From assembly GCF_963678635.1 (NCBI RefSeq), contig NC_087071.1, forward strand, positions 4,541,624-4,605,623: DNA of 64,000 nt. The letters run 5' to 3'. This stretch comes from Symsagittifera roscoffensis (Eukaryota; Xenacoelomorpha; Acoela; Convolutidae). Positions within the stretch are counted from its first letter, which is position 1. Each line of letters starts with the position of its first letter. Of this stretch, positions 44,101 through 51,132 are shown piece after piece. The position numbers and the translations under genes were made by a program. Under the pieces are notes generated by a model, which saw only the letters and a list, made by a program, of their open reading frames with translations, had not been told where the DNA came from and did not search any database.

Positions 44101-46368
44101 AACTTACATATAGTTTGGACTGCAGGAAAAAATCTTGCATTACCAGACACCTTAAGTCGAAATACACCACCTGAATTACTTACACGAAAAACAACAGTTG
44201 AAATACCCGAAAATATAAAATTCTACCTTGCAGAAAACGAAACATCACCTCGATTAGAATGCAAATATGCAGTTAAAACTGATATTGAACAATCACAAAT
44301 AAATAACTTACAACATTTCCCACTTTATTTAGATTGTCAAAATAATCATTATGAAGTTGATCTACTTGGAACATCAACTTTCAAACCAATCCCATATTCT
44401 CAATGGATAAAAAGTAACACCCAACAAAAACGAACAAAACAACACCTACCTAAAAAAGACCATTTTCCACTAATTGAAAAAGAAGATTTAACTGATAAAA
44501 TAAATTTATCAGGACCACAAACAAATGATTCAAAATACACAATAAATCAAGTTTTTGACCTTCACGACCCACTTGATACAATACCCTTATCTAAATTAGA
44601 AATCGAAAACATTTTTCTCCCCCCAACAGAAACAATTACAATTTCAACACTGAAACAATATCAAAACCTTGACCCAGTAATTCGACAATTAAAATCATGG
44701 CATAAATATAAAACTAAACCTATCAAAGCAGATTCAACCATTCTAGGAAACAAAACACTCCTCCGATACTTTCGCAAGTTTAACAATACAACAATTAACG
44801 AAAATACAGACCTTTTAGAGTATAACCTGAATGAATCTACAGTTCCCTGTCTCCCTTTAAGTATGATTCTTATAGCTTTTAATATTTCACATACACAAAA
44901 TATTAAAGGACACTCTGGATCAGAGAAAACATATTCAAATTTTATACAAAATTTTTACTTCCCAAATGCACCAATTTGGATAAAAGTACTATGCAATGAT
45001 TGTATAGTATGTCAACTAAATAAACCTTACCCAAATCAAAAACAAATAGCACAAAAACAAGATTTTAAAGGACAAAGTCTGTACTTTAATCACCGTATCT
45101 CATTTGATACCAAAGGACCAATTTCACCCTCATCCGAAGGAAACTCCTACATTATGGTAATTGTTGACGCATTTACACATTATGTAGCACTTAACCCAGT
45201 ACCACATTGTAACGCTTATTACGCATACACAACACTCTATGAACACTGGATAGCAAAATTTGGACTACCAGAAATTTTAGTTACAGACAATGGTACAGAA
45301 TTCATAAATAATGAAATAATAACACTATGTCATTTATACAACATTAAACACAAACCACGTACATCTCATGCACCTTGGACAAACGGCTTAGTCGAAGGTA
45401 TGAACCGTTCACTACAAGAATATCTTAGATGTATCATCAACGGAAATGATACAAAATATACCGAATGGTCAGCAGATGTAAAATTATTCCCCTTAGCATA
45501 TAATTCACAAATCACAACAACTTTAGGAATGTCACCATATGAAATGGTTTTCAACCAAAAGCCACGCAAACCAATAATGTTTACAGCAAATTCACATAAA
45601 AACGCACAAGGTTATTGTCAACCAACTAAAGACTCAATTTGTTATAACCTACCTTTACATACACACGATGAAGATCATTTTCATCACCCACAAATTCTTA
45701 AATTAGCCTCCGGTACACACACCGAATGGATTTTAAATAGAGATAAGAAACACAATGAAATTTACCAAAAAATAACGAAAAAGTTATTACAAAGACAAAA
45801 CATAAATGAACAAATCAATTCACGTTTTACACCAGCTTCCGATTTAAAAATTGGAACATTTGTTTTAATACCTAATTTTAATACTCAAAAAGGAATTTCT
45901 AAAAAATTACAACCCCTCCGAAAAGGACCCTACCAAATAATTGCAAAACCCACTGATGTCACATATAAAATTACCGACTCAAACAAAAAAGAAATCGTTC
46001 AACATCGAAACAACCTATTACCTTATTACCCAAAAGAATACGCACTCCGCGAATTAACCCAATTATATTCTTTCACAGGATTAAAAATCATTCAAAACGA
46101 ACCACATCTGAAAAACACAGAACAAAAAGATAACCCCACCGAAAATCAAAACACAAAACCAACCGCCACCAAAAACAATACACAAAATCATAAAGAATCT
46201 CCAAAACTAAGAAAAAATAGAAAAATGACAGAACAAATAATACCCCAAGAAGAAATAGACAAATCAGAACATAGAAAAACAACAAGACTCCGAAATCAAC
46301 CACGTAAAAACTACAAAATGTTCATCCCCCAATCTAAAATATTAAAGAAAGTAGAATTTAAAAAGTAA
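38146..46368 (+). CDS. gag-pol: Gag-Pol fusion polyprotein (2,740 aa), Ty3/gypsy order, apparently intact
   Basis: One open frame carries all replication proteins. Residues 1-600 are Gln/Asn-rich, partly globular. About 600-790 is a capsid-like gag domain (MVFTGTDPEYSVEDYLNAV). A CCHC knuckle lies at 842-855 (CNYCRRYGHSISEC), followed by about 200 residues rich in Asn, Arg, Ser and Tyr. The protease motif is DSGA at 1229-1232. RT has Asp1674 (TADMNSAY) and YLDD at 1737-1740. RNase H has Asp1886, Glu1929, Asp1956 and Asp2001. Integrase has a His2249/His2256/Cys2283/Cys2286 zinc site and catalytic Asp2321, Asp2381 and Glu2417 (35-residue D-E spacing). GPY/F is at 2594-2596 (KGPYQII). A basic tail ends the protein. 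All catalytic residues are present, and no frameshift separates gag from pol, which is unusual for env-bearing elements. Confidence 0.93.
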   Translation: MSSTHTPGDETPDDDEIFPFIVDADTDRGQHIFCQNLLVNLFEPGISPCKTEFPDVKIKRQIIDHYLKDICNITQQYGIYSIEFTSPNHNNRTYTIQTDDLDLEFSKVFSEYIKSIQYHNSQRANSIFTNEVFAIIYSYISILENELPLTNVSPTETSKHLRVRHEITLLSSYLNIIKENFTKDDVSQHTKHDLQKILAWFIIDYFTHNIDLIAQARKNFRPQNSNDDTAITEQSDYVWDPEWSHPAFISFPQSISSQAIGTISYIRDYVRVIPLTIDATPLNYNTFLPDTQNNSLNSTVIHNENLNGTRNLTQQDIQTPSHFINEEIVYTTTTQQSISPIRPNLTTPRNTNPSQTQVTLQSTVKPSVAPKYSHMDYQTYKPMTIPSKTRKTFTRNNFADHNYNYTHPSKTNYQPQRNFNQYTKPRNWDNPTAQYNSKNFQPNPPQDRSENYPFFQQNKNKKQTSYQMDYLSSDDDFLQPDIFAQNTQEYRRQGIQKTRTNHRNFSPQSIDAQYQQPIQQQNPINIQSFQPIQQQNPMTTHSYQPSQMQNEIPLPYYLQQHEITRNQLSNFSQMPNAAESLQMTMNPYLMGGSSITSNKPLMVFTGTDPEYSVEDYLNAVTANLILNIGPEPINTPLHQNWIHRRTALIQTTLDGAAQKWFSVLPQEIKSNWKRFTQEFSKMFDSERNKQQQRVLCNAIRRLPNETIKQIAVRIETLVRKAYSLNTHDYKNTKMTEILMMTLTPQLRKIAIKKRASHPSSIREPDLDFRKLVDKLEQAEITMKLEETENLKLQYVNRIETTPTNINNIQESETDLVEKITEILNIYEKNPNFKGKPSFKKWCNYCRRYGHSISECRQKQQDSQNKPQKYKEPNKSFYQYMKKDQNLPNKTVHSNNSSGKPLPNNTNYTRNQSPYNSSYRGRSPERRNTYNPSQNHYNRPNSRNNYSRSNSNTQRFVSRSNSQSRNNYYPNNQSRNSSYNRNRNYSYNRNRSYSNNRNQNYPNNRSRNNSYNRSNYNRPNNNYQNRSRNNSQNRHPSYNNRYRNYSQSPHRNNNNYNNSNNRHRSNTPKHQRQINQIQSNPETTSDPPGIDDTVTDALQLNQINCTSSDSESDTENTLAINMIKVENDYESVIYEQPFPSHIYENQSEFLQNNYTTPINSTPTTQETNEINTTNQTNRNTKTKCLNTNHIYQNIQKEQPKEKIWTIPFLLESPRNKEFQPPDLEIDFLIDSGAESNIINIPTWNEIKTLHPKLTPLETSSKLATAQGSTLINYGKIQLFLLPTRTMEQSKILNKPFKQIFHITDIKYNIIGIPFISKYIPTINILNSKILIKDKYTKTKETSLTFFQRLNKQPPFFSKFYPIFNQQRKHLKPLSGNIYNFSIKQVHQYDKEQNKQKFYMSDFEFKPIHKFFKITISSIKYLKNSNSDIISLHVYNNTPYQVTLPLGLLGYCETNATISPIHEKAYRVSNILQLLDICQSTILNEELSINNIISNENRNTDYFTKTPYFKPTFNISNYTADQQKFLTMFNFQHSQITQDEFEKLAKQLIQYSSVYATSKFDVGKISSSLHLPLKPDAVFKKQRASKVPIHLHDKVNRLLDILEQYNIISPVNKEEQPKGNTFINPVIILAKGESLKIVLDARYLNSLIDESKCNWPIEPIQVILTKINGKYFTTADMNSAYNQMPLDEQSRRLTQFVIGNQQYEFNRLFYGISIGPAAFSAFMSKIFRPLILKKNAITYLDDVFMQSQTKDEMFKVLETYHQILQNENLKAAPDKSHFFLTRVKFLGHNIERKTITPLKSRIDAIQKLQPPTNKKKIQEFLGMLNFLSKYVYKMQLYLRPFYNILRQQNNFEWNTEHQTRFEEIKKLLTEQISNTIPDPDQPFYAMCDASNFGIGAALLQSHNGTNKMNLISANSRLFTQAELRLSTLMRECTAIIYTLTEYEFLILGSKHPTVLFTDHKPIIFLFTQKSNPNHRVYRFQLILMKFPNLHIVWTAGKNLALPDTLSRNTPPELLTRKTTVEIPENIKFYLAENETSPRLECKYAVKTDIEQSQINNLQHFPLYLDCQNNHYEVDLLGTSTFKPIPYSQWIKSNTQQKRTKQHLPKKDHFPLIEKEDLTDKINLSGPQTNDSKYTINQVFDLHDPLDTIPLSKLEIENIFLPPTETITISTLKQYQNLDPVIRQLKSWHKYKTKPIKADSTILGNKTLLRYFRKFNNTTINENTDLLEYNLNESTVPCLPLSMILIAFNISHTQNIKGHSGSEKTYSNFIQNFYFPNAPIWIKVLCNDCIVCQLNKPYPNQKQIAQKQDFKGQSLYFNHRISFDTKGPISPSSEGNSYIMVIVDAFTHYVALNPVPHCNAYYAYTTLYEHWIAKFGLPEILVTDNGTEFINNEIITLCHLYNIKHKPRTSHAPWTNGLVEGMNRSLQEYLRCIINGNDTKYTEWSADVKLFPLAYNSQITTTLGMSPYEMVFNQKPRKPIMFTANSHKNAQGYCQPTKDSICYNLPLHTHDEDHFHHPQILKLASGTHTEWILNRDKKHNEIYQKITKKLLQRQNINEQINSRFTPASDLKIGTFVLIPNFNTQKGISKKLQPLRKGPYQIIAKPTDVTYKITDSNKKEIVQHRNNLLPYYPKEYALRELTQLYSFTGLKIIQNEPHLKNTEQKDNPTENQNTKPTATKNNTQNHKESPKLRKNRKMTEQIIPQEEIDKSEHRKTTRLRNQPRKNYKMFIPQSKILKKVEFKK

Positions 46369-46968
46369 TTTTAAGATCTCATACTTCACAATCTTGAAAC
46401 CTCCGTAACATTTTTCATTTCAATTTTTCAAAATAACATGCTCACAAGTACGCAATAATTCTAGTTCATAATCAACCAATAGGATTCATCCAATCCGCCA
46501 CCTTCTCTAACTCAAACTAAGATCAATTAGACGAATAATCTAGAACTCCAGGCACATCTCTAACTATAACTTCACAACCTCCAGGTCAAAAATAAGCAAA
46601 CCACTCCAACTTGACAGTTAAAATAAATATCACCATAATACCGTACCCCTCCCTTATCTAATAACCCAAAGATCAACAATATTTCCCCAACTCAGACCAC
46701 GAATACCCCCAAAACAAATTTGATAACTTAGCCTAAAGTAACAAAATGAAGATTTTAATTAGCCTAAAGTATAAAAATCTCACCATACCCCGGATCATTT
46801 GACAAACAAAAATAAAGCAAAAGACGACCTCCCAGTCACCATGAAAATTGCCCCCAACAATTTTTTACAAAACTCAACCCACTTGTCAAAAAACTAATAA
46901 ATAATTCGACCACACTAGAAAATCGCCTCAAACAGCAAAAAATATTCGACCAAGAGATCATTTCTTAA
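46369..46968 (+). other. Noncoding spacer after gag-pol
   Basis: 600 nt without an ORF. TTAGCCTAAAGTA occurs twice near 46,730-46,775. Three ATGs lie here, so the ORF at 46,969 would not be reached by simple scanning of an RNA starting upstream. A spliced RNA or reinitiation is implied. Confidence 0.4.
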
Positions 46969-47199
46969 ATGCTTTTCTCTCAAACAGTCGCTCAAATATT
47001 TATCAATTTTAAACATTTTTTTTCAATACTTCAAGCCTTTATAATATTTCTTTTTGATATCATTGAATCTTTTCTAATAATCATAATAATTTTTTGTAAC
47101 ATTTTTTTAATTTTCTACACAATAATTGAACTATTCCTCCAACTTTCCAAAACCCTTGAATATATCCACAGGTACGATTTTAACAACTTGTCTAAATGA
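46969..47199 (+). CDS. Small hydrophobic membrane protein (76 aa)
   Basis: Two closely spaced hydrophobic stretches rich in Ile, Leu and Phe (FSILQAFIIFLFDIIESFL, then IIIIIFCNIFLIFYTIIELF) and a short polar tail. Its stop overlaps the next start as ATGA. It looks like a small viral membrane protein or viroporin-type product, but an AT-rich spacer could also encode such a peptide by chance. The ATGA coupling is the main support. Confidence 0.45.
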   Translation: MLFSQTVAQIFINFKHFFSILQAFIIFLFDIIESFLIIIIIFCNIFLIFYTIIELFLQLSKTLEYIHRYDFNNLSK

Positions 47200-47384
47200 T
47201 ACGAACAATTTTCAGTAGAACTGATATTTTTTTATTGTTTGTAATTTTCATAACATTTCTATCATCCCTCATTTTGACCATATGTAAATGCATAAAGAAA
47301 GCAATCATCACGTTTGCCCTAGCAACAATTTTTTTAATTATTTTTTTAGAAGAATATTATAATAAACATAAACCTTCTCACTAA
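47196..47384 (+). CDS. Second small hydrophobic membrane protein (62 aa)
   Basis: Begins at the ATGA that ends the previous ORF. Hydrophobic segments at residues 11-30 (IFLLFVIFITFLSSLILTI) and 37-52 are separated by a CKCIKK basic patch, and a His/Lys tail follows. Topology suggests one or two membrane passes. No family recognised. Confidence 0.45.
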   Translation: MIRTIFSRTDIFLLFVIFITFLSSLILTICKCIKKAIITFALATIFLIIFLEEYYNKHKPSH

Positions 47385-47389
47385 AGTAA

Positions 47390-48526
47390 CAATTCAAAAA
47401 TCCATCAAAAATTGCTACCCAACAGTCACAGAATCAGTCTTCACCGACATCATCCCAAGATAATCCAACACCACCTTCAACTACTCAAAATCCTCAAACA
47501 TCTACTCGAATTTCTTTTCAAGACAATCCATACACTTTTGAAGAACGGCACGCTCGTTTATCTGAACCACTAGAACCAGTTCAACGACAAGCATCCCTAA
47601 GTGAACCAACATATAATCTTTACCCAACGCTACCACAAGAACAAAGTAGAATACGAAACCTTAGTCAAAACCAAAACACAGCAGAAATAAATAGACAAAT
47701 TATACATCCTCGACGAAATAGAAATTTTCAAACTCCCCGAGTTCATTTTGATATACCTCAATCCCCAACACAAACCACTCCAGAAAACACCACTGGTATC
47801 ACACCAGAAACTCCTACACTTTTTTCACAACGAAGCACTTCAAGTCTACCCTCAGATTACTTAGGTTCAACACCAACATCTGAACAGATACGTGAAAATC
47901 CCTTTAACCCCCCAAACCTAACATCACGACTGCCATATTGGACTACAAATTCATTCACACAAGGTGAACCAAATTTAGTCAATGACCCCATAGATATTTC
48001 TACGGATACAACAACATCCTCATCACTACCAGAAACATTATCACTACCATCAACACCATCAATAAGTCAATTTTCACCACTACCCTTTAACTTAAATTTT
48101 CCAAATAATCTCGACGCCAGATATCGAGAACAATCATCAATAAATATTCCTTTAAGATTAGATTGGAACACATTCACAGCACCTCCACCACTATTTGGAC
48201 AACATCAAGAAAGTAACCGCCTTCATAACTGGGCACTTAATAGATTACAATATCGCCAAGATATTCACAACGATATCCGTGATCACAATATTCAAATACT
48301 CCAACAAAACAGTTTACAATTAAAGTTTGAAATCACAGTTAAGTTAAATAACATTACCCAACATCCCTACCCATTAAATCCACCTAACATAACAGCTCAA
48401 TCACTACCACCACCGTTTATAACTACTGAAGTAATATACAAATACGACAGATACACCAAAAACACAATTGGTTACATTACATTTTATAACCCATACTCAG
48501 GATTATCATACACATGTATATTCTAA
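47390..48526 (+). CDS. 378-codon ORF with no ATG, overlapping the env start
   Basis: Open between a stop at 47,387-47,389 and TAA at 48,524-48,526, without a single in-frame ATG. The first 210 codons are Pro/Ser/Thr/Gln-rich and probably disordered. The last 130 look globular (INIPLRLDWNTFTAPPPLFG, then LQLKFEITVKLNNITQHPYP, ending in IGYITFYNPYSG). Its end overlaps the env ATG by 13 nt. Expression would need splicing from an upstream ATG-bearing exon or a non-AUG start. A good internal acceptor, TTTCTTTTCAAG, ends at 47,522. Over 1.1 kb open in an A-rich sequence with many TA-rich stretches argues that it is real. Function unknown. Confidence 0.6.
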   Translation, partial: QFKNPSKIATQQSQNQSSPTSSQDNPTPPSTTQNPQTSTRISFQDNPYTFEERHARLSEPLEPVQRQASLSEPTYNLYPTLPQEQSRIRNLSQNQNTAEINRQIIHPRRNRNFQTPRVHFDIPQSPTQTTPENTTGITPETPTLFSQRSTSSLPSDYLGSTPTSEQIRENPFNPPNLTSRLPYWTTNSFTQGEPNLVNDPIDISTDTTTSSSLPETLSLPSTPSISQFSPLPFNLNFPNNLDARYREQSSINIPLRLDWNTFTAPPPLFGQHQESNRLHNWALNRLQYRQDIHNDIRDHNIQILQQNSLQLKFEITVKLNNITQHPYPLNPPNITAQSLPPPFITTEVIYKYDRYTKNTIGYITFYNPYSGLSYTCIF

Positions 48527-51132
48527 AATTATTAATTTTTCTCCAAACCCTTTTTCTAATAACCTCAAATCAAAACATAAACCCTTCCCCTCGTACAGGA
48601 CCACAAGATTTATTAGTAACACATTACGATTGCGAAGAAAATGAACAAAAAACACTACATAAATATGCAATCAATCAGGTATCACAATGTGAAACAGAAC
48701 CACAAGCTATAGAAACCACAGATATAATAGCAACACTCTATTCAAAAGCCCGAGCAACAACAGTTACAGGTTATAAATTCACAGCAACATTTTCCGAAAA
48801 GAAAGTACATTGTTCACAAGTCTCGAACGGAAACAAAAACCGACTTGACCATGAATCATTCTACCAAAGCAATATAGAACGTCTTTTACATCTCAATCCC
48901 GACGATTGTAAAAATGAATTACTTAGACTAAACATCACACAAAATAAAAACTCCCAAAGAAAGTTAGTTAATTTTCAAGTTTTTTCAGACTCTGTACATC
49001 AATCACAACTTGAAAGACACCAAGGACATATAAAACTAGACGAAAAATACCCGTATAACGGCGCACACGGACGATTAACCTATGACCTACATGACAAACA
49101 TTGGATACCACACATTGGTATAAATAACCCATCAAACTGCAAAGCAGACACAAAAAATAAAGGATACCAAGAAATAATGTTTTTCGATTGGAAAATACAA
49201 CTCGAAAAAATACAACTCACACGAGATTTATCTGATAATACAATGATCTATCAAGGAATCCGACTACCTTGTAAAAATGATCAAGGATATTGCGACCCTA
49301 CAACAAGAACACAAGCAACAATTGTTTGGTTCCCCGAAGACACATGTACAACATTTCAAGTAGCAAAAATACACGCTCGTATGATAAAATTTCACGAAAA
49401 ATATTTCATACAATCAATTCCATATGAACAAGTCCATCCATCACGCAAACTAAGTTCCGATTTTAGAAACATAGATAATATAGAAAATAAATTGACACGT
49501 TTTCAAATATATCAAGAAACAGAACTTGCATGTAAATACAGGAATCCACTTCACAGAACACAATACTCTGAAATATTAGTTGAATATGAAAAAGGATTCG
49601 ACATGACCACTGGTAAAGTAAAAATCGACCCATACGCCACAGGTCATCCTCCAAACGAAGGAACATCCTATATACCAGTTAATTTTCAAAAAAGCAACGG
49701 ACAACCTGGTGGACATCTAAAACCTTATGACACCAGAAGCACACGCTTACAAGAATTATCACTAATGAATACTACATATTTTGGTAATATCCACTATGAT
49801 ATTCATTTGGATATGAAACTAGACTATACAATTAGTCGCATTTTTCAAGAAATGTCACTCTCCGAATTAGAAACACTACATCAACTATGCGAATTAGAAC
49901 GAACACAAATACTACAATCACTTGCACTAGCAGTATTAAAAATACCCTACGCAGGATACTTATTATCAGGAAATAGATCAAATTTTTTAGACTACGAAGG
50001 AAACATCTTATGGTTTTATACTTGTACTAAAAAAGTATCACCACTATACGTTTTTGAAGATAAACGATGTTATAAAAGAATCCCTATCTTTTATAAGAAT
50101 AAAGTACATTTCGTGGATACACTTTCACGAAGAACCTATTTCTGGGATACCGCAGTCCCATGTGGATCAGAAAATAGCCACAATGTAGTACAACTAAACC
50201 CTGATGAAAACAAATATTATCTTCTCACTCCATATCCCACATTAATGCAATCACTCAAAAAATTTTCACCAGAAAGCATTCGCGCTATTGCTCGAAACCC
50301 AAATATAGACTTACAATCAATAGGAATCTATTCAAAATCAGATATTCAACATCACATTAGAACACAACAATTCCAAGAATTATTAACACAAATGGACACT
50401 ATACAAAGACAATCAATAGACCAAAATTTACGCAAACTTGCAGAAACCGCAGGATTTGCCGATATCTACACGCAAGACTATAGCGGATATTTTAAAGACA
50501 TTAAAGATTATATATATCTAAACGGCGAAAAATACCGTCCCCAAGATATATCACCAATCAACATTTTTAGCTTTGTTACACTCAAAAATGAGATCCTCGA
50601 TTTTCTAGGATGGCCCTACTACATCTTAGAAAAATTGACTATTTTATACGCAATGTTCAACTTTATTGGATTTCTTTTCTCACTCTTAAAAGGAATCTAC
50701 AATACATGTGCTATACACACACAAGTAAACAGACAAGCAAGCGTAGCACGCATACTCTTTGCAGGATTTTTTGGAATTTTTTCCACATCTATAAACAAAA
50801 TTCTTTTAGACGCACAAATAAAAGAATATAACACAAAAATAACAACACGACAAAATACATACGACGAAGAACATAACAATGTCGACACACAGCCAACGGC
50901 ACCACAATTACCACCCCTACCAAATAACCATCCACTATCCCTAGTCCCACGAAATTTTCGAAATTTAGCCATCACACATAATCCCAATTTTAGACTCAAT
51001 ACATCGCAAAGTCCCGTCCAACATATAATAACACATCAATCACAAGATGATAATACTTATGAACAAATTATTGAACAACCCCATACCACCGCTTTTCAAT
51101 CTCAAAATAATAATTTTTTTAGCCCACGATGA
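48514..51132 (+). CDS. env: Envelope-like glycoprotein (872 aa)
   Basis: The N-terminus is a signal peptide (MYILKLLIFLQTLFLI). A long ectodomain with many Cys and several N-glycosylation sites (NIT, NTT, NRS) follows. A conserved-looking block starts at Cys459 (CELERTQILQ) and runs through GYLLSGNRSNFLDYEG, YTCTKKVSP and RIPIFYKNKVHFVD. A membrane-anchor region lies at about 694-735 (IGFLFSLLKGIYNTC), with a second hydrophobic stretch at 745-768 and a roughly 100-residue Pro/Gln-rich tail. The block layout recalls glycoproteins of chuvirus-like negative-strand RNA viruses and the env genes that some BEL/Pao and gypsy elements took from them. This is from memory of family layout, untested. 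It presumably mediates entry or fusion. Its stop overlaps the next start as ATGA. Confidence 0.8.
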   Translation: MYILKLLIFLQTLFLITSNQNINPSPRTGPQDLLVTHYDCEENEQKTLHKYAINQVSQCETEPQAIETTDIIATLYSKARATTVTGYKFTATFSEKKVHCSQVSNGNKNRLDHESFYQSNIERLLHLNPDDCKNELLRLNITQNKNSQRKLVNFQVFSDSVHQSQLERHQGHIKLDEKYPYNGAHGRLTYDLHDKHWIPHIGINNPSNCKADTKNKGYQEIMFFDWKIQLEKIQLTRDLSDNTMIYQGIRLPCKNDQGYCDPTTRTQATIVWFPEDTCTTFQVAKIHARMIKFHEKYFIQSIPYEQVHPSRKLSSDFRNIDNIENKLTRFQIYQETELACKYRNPLHRTQYSEILVEYEKGFDMTTGKVKIDPYATGHPPNEGTSYIPVNFQKSNGQPGGHLKPYDTRSTRLQELSLMNTTYFGNIHYDIHLDMKLDYTISRIFQEMSLSELETLHQLCELERTQILQSLALAVLKIPYAGYLLSGNRSNFLDYEGNILWFYTCTKKVSPLYVFEDKRCYKRIPIFYKNKVHFVDTLSRRTYFWDTAVPCGSENSHNVVQLNPDENKYYLLTPYPTLMQSLKKFSPESIRAIARNPNIDLQSIGIYSKSDIQHHIRTQQFQELLTQMDTIQRQSIDQNLRKLAETAGFADIYTQDYSGYFKDIKDYIYLNGEKYRPQDISPINIFSFVTLKNEILDFLGWPYYILEKLTILYAMFNFIGFLFSLLKGIYNTCAIHTQVNRQASVARILFAGFFGIFSTSINKILLDAQIKEYNTKITTRQNTYDEEHNNVDTQPTAPQLPPLPNNHPLSLVPRNFRNLAITHNPNFRLNTSQSPVQHIITHQSQDDNTYEQIIEQPHTTAFQSQNNNFFSPR

